A stretch of DNA of 11,586 bases from Candidatus Latescibacterota bacterium (lineage in GTDB: Bacteria; JAAXHH01; JACQVL01). The position numbers and the translations under genes are program-made. Below, piece by piece: positions 1 through 5,833 of this stretch. The notes below the pieces were generated by a model, which saw only the letters and a program-made list of their open reading frames with translations, made no database searches and was not told the DNA's origin. The stretch spans positions 1 through 11,586 of the forward strand of contig JACQVL010000259.1 in assembly GCA_016209865.1 (NCBI GenBank), read 5' to 3'. Position 1 is the first letter of the stretch. Every line of letters starts with the position of its first letter.

Positions 1-59
1 CATCGCCGGAGAGATGACCAGATCCACTCGTGGCGGGGATGCATCGGAGAGTCCAGCAC

Positions 60-84
60 TGGATTCCCACTTGCGTAGGAATGG
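60..84 (-). repeat. Degenerate REP-like hairpin, copy 1
   Basis: This 25-base stretch matches the reverse complement of the hairpin at 650-674 at 20 of 25 positions, so the two copies lie in opposite orientation on either side of the small secreted-protein gene. Here the stem is decayed: 63-67 pairs with 78-82, one mismatch follows (68/77), then two more pairs close a four-base loop at 71-74. It ends about six bases before the ribosome binding site of the next gene, so it would lie in that gene's leader. Short palindromes of this kind are widespread intergenic repeats in environmental bacteria; whether it acts as a transcript stabiliser or is inert is unknown. Confidence 0.55.
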
Positions 85-103
85 CAACACAAAGGAGATC
101 TCT

Positions 104-586
104 ATGTCTCGTCCTCTTCGATCCCTGAGTCTTCTCGCGCTGTTCGTCGTGGGCCTGTCCGTCCCTGATGCCTGGGCGCAGCGGCCCGGCGGGCCGGGCG
201 GTCCTGGCGGGTTCGGCGGCCCCGGCCGTCAGGGCGTTGCGATAAACCCGGCCCGGATGATGGCGCTCCGCGCCTTCGATATCGAGACGATCTGGACTGA
301 TCTGTCGTTCCGGATAACCCTGAGCGATGTCCAACTGGCCAGCCTCCGGTCGACCCTCCAGCCGATGTGGAAGAACCGGGAACAACTGATGGCGGATGCC
401 CAGAAGACGAACGACTGGGAATGGCTCCAGGACCAGCTCAAACCGATGAAGGCGAAGTTTGAGGAGAAACTGAAGACGGTGCTGACCGAGGATCAGCAGA
501 AAGAGTATACACGCCTGGAACAGGAGCGACAGAAGCGGTTTGAGGAGCAGCGGGGTCGCTTCTTCCAGGGTCCACCGGGGAACTGA
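104..586 (+). CDS. Small secreted Spy/CpxP-like protein with Gly-rich N terminus
   Basis: A 160-residue exported protein. The start at 104 is chosen because an AAAGGAG ribosome binding site lies at 91-97, and translation from it gives a clean Sec signal peptide (residues 1-25, Arg at 3 and 6, hydrophobic core, AWA-Q cleavage site). An upstream in-frame ATG at 14 would bury the signal peptide. A Gly/Pro tract follows (about 27-44), then a charged, probably all-helical domain rich in Gln, Glu, Lys and Arg. This domain carries two LTxxQ-type motifs, LSDVQ at 73-77 and LTEDQ at 127-131, the hallmark of the Spy/CpxP family of periplasmic chaperones and stress sensors. The length and the two motifs fit the family; the glycine tract is additional. 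It lies 138 bases upstream of an efflux operon on the same strand, so an accessory role in envelope stress or export is plausible. The family assignment is fairly safe; the role is inferred. Confidence 0.75.
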   Translation: MSRPLRSLSLLALFVVGLSVPDAWAQRPGGPGGPGGFGGPGRQGVAINPARMMALRAFDIETIWTDLSFRITLSDVQLASLRSTLQPMWKNREQLMADAQKTNDWEWLQDQLKPMKAKFEEKLKTVLTEDQQKEYTRLEQERQKRFEEQRGRFFQGPPGN

Positions 587-592
587 GTGAGA

Positions 593-617
593 CAGTGGTC
601 AGTGGCCAGTGGTCAGT
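593..617 (+). repeat. 7-base tandem repeat, about 3.5 units
   Basis: Three consecutive 7-mers, CAGTGGT, CAGTGGC and CAGTGGT, are followed by a partial CAGT. The tract begins seven bases after the stop codon of the Spy-like gene. A related sequence in inverted orientation lies at 690-700. No open reading frame uses the repeat. It could be the end of a small mobile repeat or an iterated protein-binding site; nothing in the sequence decides between these. Confidence 0.7.
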
Positions 618-700
618 AAGACGTCAAGTCGATCACATGCTACATGATGTCATTCCCGCGAAAGCGGGAATCCATCTTGTTTGAACTGACACTGATCACT
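594..700. repeat. MITE-like composite: inverted 11-mers around a hairpin
   Basis: The 11-mer AGTGGTCAGTG at 594-604 matches the reverse complement of 690-700 (AGTGATCAGTG) at 10 of 11 positions, which delimits a 107-base unit. Inside lie the 7-mer tandem tract and, off-centre, the GAAA-loop hairpin at 650-674. The unit fills most of the spacer between the Spy-like gene and the MacA-like adaptor and has no coding capacity. The arrangement resembles a small non-autonomous repeat element, but no target-site duplication was identified, so calling it mobile is inference. Confidence 0.4.
650..674 (+). repeat. REP-like hairpin with GAAA tetraloop, copy 2
   Basis: Bases 652-659 (ATTCCCGC) pair perfectly with 664-671 (GCGGGAAT) around a GAAA loop at 660-663. 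In RNA this is an 8-bp stem capped by a C-G-closed GNRA tetraloop, a very stable fold. No T-run follows, so it is not a typical intrinsic terminator, although it could protect the 3' end of the upstream transcript or attenuate read-through. The reverse complement is related to the decayed copy at 60-84, and the core palindrome is of a type common in intergenic DNA of many Gram-negative genomes. Confidence 0.75.
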
Positions 701-724
701 AACTTTTCATAGAAGGAGTCGCAC

Positions 725-2416
725 ATGACGTGGAAGAAATGGGTCGGGTTACTCGTCGTCATCGTGGGTGTGGTCGGCGCAGCCTGGATGTTCCTGTACG
801 CCGATAGCGGGAAGCAGGATCAAAAATACCGCACCGCGAAAGTCGAGCGAGGGGATATCACGATGGCGGTGACCGCCACCGGAACCCTGAGCGCGATCAC
901 GACCGTGCAGGTCGGCAGCCAGGTCTCCGGGACGATTGCGAAGCTCTACACGGATTTTAACGGCTACGTGCAAGAAGGCCAGGTGATCGCCCAGATCGAC
1001 CCGACGTTCCTCCAGGCACAGGTCACCGAAGCGGAGGCGAACCTGGAGCGGGCGCAGGCGACGGTCAACGAGGCGAAACAGAATTATGATCGGGTCATTT
1101 CCCTGGCGCAGCAACAGTTCGTCGCCCAGGCTGAGGTCGATCAGCGACGGGCCGCGTACGAGACCGCTTTGGCGAGCCGCAAGCAGGCGGAGGCGGCGCT
1201 GGAGCGGGCGCAGGTCAATTTCCGGTATGCGACGATTCGGGCGCCCATCAGCGGGGTCGTCATCAACCGGAACGTCGACGTCGGGCAGACGGTGGCCGCC
1301 AGCTTCCAGACGCCGAACCTGTTCATGATCGCCAACGATCTGGCGAGGATGCAGCTGCAGACGAGCATCGATGAAGCGGACATCGGGAAGATCCAGGAAA
1401 GGCAGCAGGTGACGTTTACGGTCGATGCCTACCCCGACCAGCAATTCGGCGGCCAGGTGTCGCAGATCCGACTCGCCCCGGTCACGGTGCAGAATGTCGT
1501 GACGTACACGGTGATCGTGGACGTGCCCAACCCGGATATGAAGCTGAAACCGGGGATGACCGCCAACGTCACCATCCTGGTCGCCCAGCGGGAGAACGTC
1601 CTCAAAGTCCCGACGATCGCCCTCCGGTTCCGCCCGCAGGGTGAGGGACGGTCGGGCATGGGCGGAGCGATGGGGATGAGCGGCCAGGCATCGGAAGAGC
1701 CGAAGGGCCTCGTCGCTCGCGTGAAGGGATGGTTCAGCAAGGCGGGGAAGGACAGCTCTGAAGCCACGGCGAGGGGCGGCCAGATGGCAGCTCAGACGGG
1801 GGCGAAAGCCGGCGCTGACTCGACAGCCCGGATGGCCGGTCTGGGAAAGGCCGGACCGGAGGCTGGGATGGGGATGCCGGGACAGCCTTCGCGCACGGGT
1901 GAGGGAAGCATGGCGGCCGGCCGGCCGGCGTTCCAGGGGGAAGGCCGGGCGGGACAATGGACGCCCGACCCGGCGATGCTCGCCCGGATGCGTGAACGGA
2001 TGGGGGGCCAGGAGGTGCCAGACAGCGTGTTGATCGCCCAGATGCGCGCGCGGTTCGCCGGTCGCGGCGGTCAGGCGGGCGGCCAGCGCGGCGGGTCCGG
2101 ACAGGCCGGACAGTTCGCCCAGGGGGGCCGTGGTGGGTTCGGGGGACAGTCCGGGATGGCGGGGATGGCGGGCATGTCAGGACGGCGCGGCGCGCGTCCC
2201 TCCTTCCTCTGGACGGTCGGGCCTGACGGGAAGCTCAAGCCGATCCCGATGAGGACGGGCATCTCGGACGGAACATTCACGGAAGTCATCGCCGATTCCC
2301 TGGTCGAGGGACAGGAGATCGTCGTTGCGCTGACGACGTCATCAACCCAGGCTCAAGGCGGCCAGCGTCCGGGCGGGATGATGATGTTCGGCGGGCCCGG
2401 GCCCGCGCGGCGGTAG
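725..2416 (+). CDS. MacA-like periplasmic adaptor (HlyD/MFP family) with large Gly/Met-rich insertion
   Basis: A 563-residue membrane fusion protein that should bridge the inner-membrane ABC permease to a TolC-like duct. The start is supported by AGAAGGAG at 711-718. Residues about 6-25 form one N-terminal membrane anchor. The two lipoyl half-motifs lie near 62-94 and 170-200, flanking a coiled-coil hairpin (about 97-166, rich in Ala, Gln and Glu); a beta-barrel domain spans about 205-290, including the conserved LKPGMTANVTI stretch. The membrane-proximal domain is interrupted after VPTIALRFRP (295-304) by about 187 residues of Gly, Met, Ala and Arg-rich sequence, and resumes at PSFLWTVGPDGK (from 492). 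It ends in a Gly/Met tail. This insertion makes it much longer than typical MacA proteins (about 370-400 residues). I saw no His or Cys anywhere in it. It is the first gene of a tight series with the ATPase 25 bases downstream. Family assignment is strong; substrate unknown. Confidence 0.9.
   Translation: MTWKKWVGLLVVIVGVVGAAWMFLYADSGKQDQKYRTAKVERGDITMAVTATGTLSAITTVQVGSQVSGTIAKLYTDFNGYVQEGQVIAQIDPTFLQAQVTEAEANLERAQATVNEAKQNYDRVISLAQQQFVAQAEVDQRRAAYETALASRKQAEAALERAQVNFRYATIRAPISGVVINRNVDVGQTVAASFQTPNLFMIANDLARMQLQTSIDEADIGKIQERQQVTFTVDAYPDQQFGGQVSQIRLAPVTVQNVVTYTVIVDVPNPDMKLKPGMTANVTILVAQRENVLKVPTIALRFRPQGEGRSGMGGAMGMSGQASEEPKGLVARVKGWFSKAGKDSSEATARGGQMAAQTGAKAGADSTARMAGLGKAGPEAGMGMPGQPSRTGEGSMAAGRPAFQGEGRAGQWTPDPAMLARMRERMGGQEVPDSVLIAQMRARFAGRGGQAGGQRGGSGQAGQFAQGGRGGFGGQSGMAGMAGMSGRRGARPSFLWTVGPDGKLKPIPMRTGISDGTFTEVIADSLVEGQEIVVALTTSSTQAQGGQRPGGMMMFGGPGPARR
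1637..2197 (+). other. Low-complexity insertion (residues 305-491) within the MacA-like adaptor
   Basis: This in-frame segment splits the C-terminal domain of the adaptor. By eye it holds 15 Met in 187 residues, abundant Gly, Ala, Arg and Gln, and no Cys or His. Two less glycine-rich patches stand out: one near 319-342 that looks helical and amphipathic, and a duplicated 12-residue motif, D-x-x-[ML]-[LI]-A-[RQ]-M-R-x-R-[MF], at 415-426 and again at 433-444 (DNA 1967-2002 and 2021-2056), 18 residues apart. Most of the rest should be disordered. It would protrude into the periplasm near the pump. No function can be assigned. Confidence 0.7.
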
Positions 2417-2441
2417 ACGGCGTGAGGGGGAGTAAGACACG

Positions 2442-3179
2442 ATGACGAACGTGATTGCTGTCCGTAATCTGACGAAAGTGTACCACATGGGCGATTTCGA
2501 GATCCACGCCCTGCGCGGGATTACTCTCGACGTCGAGCCGGGGGAGTTTGCGGCCATCATGGGCGCCTCCGGCTCCGGGAAATCGACCTTCATGAACATC
2601 GTCGGGTGTCTCGACCGGCCGACCAGCGGGCAGTACCTGCTGGACGGCATCGACGTGTCTCAGTTAAGCCGGGATGACCTCGCCCGGGTGCGGAATCAGA
2701 AGGTGGGATTCGTCTTCCAGGGGTTTAATCTCCTCTCCAGGACGACCGCCTTAGAGAACGTGGAATTGCCCTTGATGTACAACCACACCCCGATGAAAGA
2801 GATGAAGAAACAAGCGATGAGGGCGTTAAAGATCGTCGGCCTGGAAGACCGTGAGCACCATCGCCCGAGCCAGCTCTCAGGCGGCCAGCAGCAGCGGGTC
2901 GCCATCGCACGCGCGCTCGTCAACAACCCGGCGTTGATCTTAGCGGACGAGCCGACCGGAAACCTGGACAGCCGGACGAGCATCGACGTGATGACCGTCT
3001 TCCAGCGGCTCAACCGTGAAGGGAAAACGATCATCCTCATCACCCACGAGCCGGACATCGCAAAGTACGCGAAACGGGTTGTGGTCTTCAAGGACGGACG
3101 TGTCCTGCGCGATACCCCGGTCGATACGCCGCGCGACGCGGAAGAGGAGTTGCGAGCATTACCGGTGGAGAATGAGTAG
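2442..3179 (+). CDS. ABC transporter ATPase, MacB/LolD type
   Basis: A 245-residue cytoplasmic nucleotide-binding subunit that powers the permease encoded next to it. All ATPase motifs are intact: Walker A GASGSGKST (41-49), Q-loop Gln93, signature LSGGQQQR (145-152), Walker B LILADE (165-170) with catalytic Glu170, D-loop around 174-177, and switch His202. The pattern RPTSGQYLLDG and the LADEPTGNLD stretch are characteristic of the MacB/LolD/FtsE branch rather than of importers. A purine-rich GAGGGGGA site at 2424-2431 precedes the ATG. In E. coli MacB this domain is fused to the permease; here it is a separate gene, as in LolCDE or YknXYZ-type systems. It lies 25 bases after the adaptor and 32 bases before the permease, so one transcript is likely. 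LolD is the main alternative, but the neighbouring adaptor and TolC-like gene favour a MacAB-type exporter. Confidence 0.93.
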   Translation: MTNVIAVRNLTKVYHMGDFEIHALRGITLDVEPGEFAAIMGASGSGKSTFMNIVGCLDRPTSGQYLLDGIDVSQLSRDDLARVRNQKVGFVFQGFNLLSRTTALENVELPLMYNHTPMKEMKKQAMRALKIVGLEDREHHRPSQLSGGQQQRVAIARALVNNPALILADEPTGNLDSRTSIDVMTVFQRLNREGKTIILITHEPDIAKYAKRVVVFKDGRVLRDTPVDTPRDAEEELRALPVENE

Positions 3180-3211
3180 CGGGCGAACGTGATTGTCAGA
3201 GGAGAGAGACG

Positions 3212-4435
3212 ATGAGTATTCTGCGGATTCTCAAGGTTGCGATGAGCGCGCTCGGCCGGAATAAGATGCGCTCCGGGCTGACGATGCTCGGGATCATCAT
3301 CGGGGTGGCGGCGGTGATCGCCATGGTCGCCATCGGGCAGGGGGCCAATTCTTCCGTGCAGGCTCAGATCGCCTCGTTAGGGACGAATGTGCTGATGCTC
3401 TTTCCGGGGTCCTCAAACCAGAGCGGGGTGCGCATGGGGATGGGCACCGCCTCGTCGATCACCGCCGACGATGTCGACGCGATCTCCAAGAACTGCCCGG
3501 CAGTGGCTGGCGTGTCCCCCAGCCTCAGGAGTCCAGCGCAAGTGGTCGCCGGGAACCAGAACTGGAGCACCACCGCCCAGGGCGTGAGTCCCTCGTACAC
3601 CGTCATTAAGGACTGGGCCGTGGAGGAAGGGACCTTTTTCACGGATCAGGATATTCGCAGCGCGACGAAAGTTTGTGTCCTGGGGAAGACCGTGGTCGAT
3701 AACCTGTTCGGCGAAGGCAGCAACCCGGTCGGTGAGACGATCCGGATCAAGAAGCTCCCGTTCAAAGTGATCGGCGTTCTGGCCAAGAAGGGTGGCTCCT
3801 CGATGGGGAGCGACCAGGACGACATCATCCTGGCCCCGTACACGACGGTGCAGAACAAGCTGATCGGTCGGAGCAATCGAATGGGCATGGTCATGGTCTC
3901 CGCCGTCAGCCGGGAGATGATTCCAGAAGCCCAGGCGCAGATCACCGCATTGCTCCGGGCGCGTCACAAACTCGGCCTGTTCGACGACGACGATTTCGTC
4001 ATCCGGAATCAGTCGGACATCAGCGATGCCGCAGGGGCAGCCTCGAAGGTCATGACCACCCTCTTAGCGAGCGTCGCCGGGGTGTCGCTCGTCGTCGGGG
4101 GCATCGGCATCATGAATATCATGCTCGTGTCTGTCACGGAGCGGATCCGGGAAATCGGCATCCGGATGGCCATCGGCGCGCGTGGGCGCGATATCCTCTT
4201 TCAGTTTCTGATCGAAGCGGTCATGGTCAGTATGATCGGGGGCATCATCGGCATTATCTTAGGCGTCGGCGGATCACGGATTATCTCGCAGATGGCCGGA
4301 TGGCCGACCCTCATCTCCAGCGGATCGATCGCTCTCGCGGTCACGTTCTCCGCGTTGGTCGGCATCTTTTTCGGCTTCTACCCGGCGCGCAAGGCGGCGC
4401 AACTCGACCCGATCGACGCGCTGCGGTATGAATAA
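3212..4435 (+). CDS. ABC transporter permease, MacB type (FtsX-like with MacB periplasmic core domain)
   Basis: A 407-residue inner-membrane permease that forms the mechanotransmitting pump with the upstream ATPase. An AGAGGAGAGA ribosome binding site lies at 3199-3208. Four membrane segments are visible: TM1 around 22-45, then TM2 around 280-306, TM3 around 332-356 and TM4 around 370-395. Between TM1 and TM2 lies the large periplasmic MacB core (about 50-270). The cytoplasmic coupling stretch SVTERIREIGIRMAIGAR begins at Ser307, and the protein ends in the family's typical FYPARKAAQLDPIDALRYE (to residue 407). Length matches stand-alone MacB-type permeases. MacB-type transporters are dimers that do not move substrate through the membrane but drive periplasmic substrate out through the adaptor and channel. 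No defect is seen. The substrate (macrolide, peptide, lipoprotein or glycolipid) cannot be told from sequence. Confidence 0.92.
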   Translation: MSILRILKVAMSALGRNKMRSGLTMLGIIIGVAAVIAMVAIGQGANSSVQAQIASLGTNVLMLFPGSSNQSGVRMGMGTASSITADDVDAISKNCPAVAGVSPSLRSPAQVVAGNQNWSTTAQGVSPSYTVIKDWAVEEGTFFTDQDIRSATKVCVLGKTVVDNLFGEGSNPVGETIRIKKLPFKVIGVLAKKGGSSMGSDQDDIILAPYTTVQNKLIGRSNRMGMVMVSAVSREMIPEAQAQITALLRARHKLGLFDDDDFVIRNQSDISDAAGAASKVMTTLLASVAGVSLVVGGIGIMNIMLVSVTERIREIGIRMAIGARGRDILFQFLIEAVMVSMIGGIIGIILGVGGSRIISQMAGWPTLISSGSIALAVTFSALVGIFFGFYPARKAAQLDPIDALRYE

Positions 4436-4452
4436 GCCATGTCCAACGAGGT

Positions 4453-4459
4453 GGAGGGG
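4453..4459 (+). promoter_or_regulatory. Ribosome binding site that decides the TolC-like gene start
   Basis: GGAGGGG lies ten bases before the ATG at 4470. It is too close (one base) to the in-frame ATG at 4461, and the in-frame ATG at 4428, which overlaps the end of the permease gene, has no comparable site. This favours initiation at 4470. Confidence 0.6.
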
Positions 4460-4469
4460 AATGCCACAG

Positions 4470-5828
4470 ATGAGCAACGATCGTGGGAAGCGATTTGTCC
4501 GGAGAAGCGGGTTGACGAAGGGTTCTTGGCGACGGAGGCTCGGGGCGCTTCTTGTTGGGTCCCTGGCGTCCATAAGCCTGTTCTCGACCGATGGAGCCGG
4601 ACTGACTCTGGAACAAGCGGTTCAGCTTGCCCTGACACGCAACGAGCGTTCGCGTGCCGCCGAGATGCGCGTCTCTGCGGCAGAGGCGCGGGTTGATAAG
4701 GCACGGACGTTGTTCCTCCCGGATTTGATCGCCACCGGGAATTATACGCGGCGTGCCTACCAGACGTTTCGTGTCGTTGAAGGTCAGCGGTTCCCCATTC
4801 AACGGTATAACGTGTGGTCCCCCCGAGGGGTGCTGACGTTCAACCTGTACGACCCGAGCGCGGCCCCGCTCTATCGGCAGGTGAGACGAGAGAATCAGGC
4901 GACACGCCTGACCGCCGCCAACGATAAACGGCTCCTGGCCTTCGAGGCGGCCAACGCGTTTCTGACCGCCCTGAGCATGGAACAGGTGCTCGAGGCGGCG
5001 AGACGACGCCTCGAATTCGCTAAAAGGAGCCTGGCCGACACGCGAGCCCGCTTCGAGGCGCAGTTGGTCAGCTCAAACGACGTGACGAGGGCCGAACTCG
5101 AGCTGGCGACCGCTGAGCGCGAACTGACGCGGACCCAAGGCGGCATGGAAACCGCATCCCTGCAACTCGGCTATCTGCTCAACACGAAAGTTGAAGGACC
5201 GATCGAGATGCCGGTGTCGCTCCTCCAGGCAGCCGCGACACCCCCGGATCCGGGGACCGGCGTGGTGGCCGAGGCGCTCAAACGACGTCAGGATGTCGCG
5301 GCCATCCGGCAGCACACGGACGCGCTGCGAGCGGCAGCCTCGGAGCCGCTGCTCCGCTTTCTTCCGAGCCTCAGGATGACCGGCCAGTATACGATGACGA
5401 ATGAGTCCGGGCTGAGCGGGAGGAATCGTGATTGGCTCATCGGGCTTGCGCTCACGTGGAACATGTATGACGGGGGCGAACGCTTCGCCGACCGTGCGGA
5501 GCGTCAGGCGCTGGCCGACGCGGCAGACCTGGATGCCCAGGCGCTCGAGCGGCGTGTCGACGTGGAACTGAATACGGCGTTGGTCGTGCTCGCCAACGAA
5601 CAGGCTGCGGTGAAACAGGCAGGCGTCGCGGCCGATGTGGCCCGTACGAACATGGAACAGGCCACCGAACTCTACCGGCAGGGCCTTGCGAGCGCCCTTG
5701 AGGTGGCCGACGCGAACGTCCGACTCTTCGAAGCTGAGGTCGCGCTCGTACGCGAGCGGTATGGACTGACCCTGGCCTACCTGGATTGGCGTGCTGCACT
5801 CGGTTTGGATCCGTTGGGGAAGGAGTGA
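4470..5828 (+). CDS. TolC-like outer-membrane efflux channel (OEP family)
   Basis: A 452-residue outer-membrane factor expected to form the trimeric exit duct. From the chosen start there is a long basic n-region (about 23 residues), a hydrophobic core LGALLVGSLASISLF, and likely cleavage near DGAG before LTLEQAVQLAL, the classic beginning of a mature OEP protein. The two internally repeated OEP halves are visible: the first has helical segments with ARARFEAQLVSSNDVTRAELELA, the second has LYRQGLASALEVADANVRL, the family's helix-turn motif. Beta-strand regions NVWSPRGVLTFNLYD and DWLIGLALTWNMYDGG fit the barrel strands. An in-frame ATG at 4428 overlapping the permease would add 14 residues but lacks a good ribosome binding site. 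The stop codon abuts the AGGAG site of the next gene, implying coupled translation. Its place between the ABC and RND genes suggests that it may serve both. Confidence 0.9.
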   Translation: MSNDRGKRFVRRSGLTKGSWRRRLGALLVGSLASISLFSTDGAGLTLEQAVQLALTRNERSRAAEMRVSAAEARVDKARTLFLPDLIATGNYTRRAYQTFRVVEGQRFPIQRYNVWSPRGVLTFNLYDPSAAPLYRQVRRENQATRLTAANDKRLLAFEAANAFLTALSMEQVLEAARRRLEFAKRSLADTRARFEAQLVSSNDVTRAELELATAERELTRTQGGMETASLQLGYLLNTKVEGPIEMPVSLLQAAATPPDPGTGVVAEALKRRQDVAAIRQHTDALRAAASEPLLRFLPSLRMTGQYTMTNESGLSGRNRDWLIGLALTWNMYDGGERFADRAERQALADAADLDAQALERRVDVELNTALVVLANEQAAVKQAGVAADVARTNMEQATELYRQGLASALEVADANVRLFEAEVALVRERYGLTLAYLDWRAALGLDPLGKE

Positions 5829-5833
5829 AACCC

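Noticed and set aside
650-674. Reading the perfect hairpin as an intrinsic terminator for the Spy-like gene.
   Set aside because: No T-run follows the stem on either strand (TCCATCTTGT downstream on +), and a related copy lies upstream of the gene, which fits a dispersed repeat better.
681-710. Possible sigma-70 promoter: TTGAAC at 681-686 and TTTCAT at 705-710.
   Set aside because: Each hexamer matches consensus at only four of six bases, and the predicted start would fall within the ribosome binding site. Not strong enough to annotate.
749-1957. A 402-residue open frame on the - strand opposite the MacA-like adaptor.
   Set aside because: It lies wholly opposite a gene with clear family motifs, has an Arg/His/Asp-rich composition typical of antisense frames in high-GC DNA, and no recognisable domain or ribosome binding site was found.
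4428-4469. The longer start of the TolC-like gene at 4428, overlapping the permease by eight bases.
   Set aside because: It lacks a ribosome binding site, while GGAGGGG at 4453-4459 is well spaced for the ATG at 4470. The overlap start remains possible through translational coupling.
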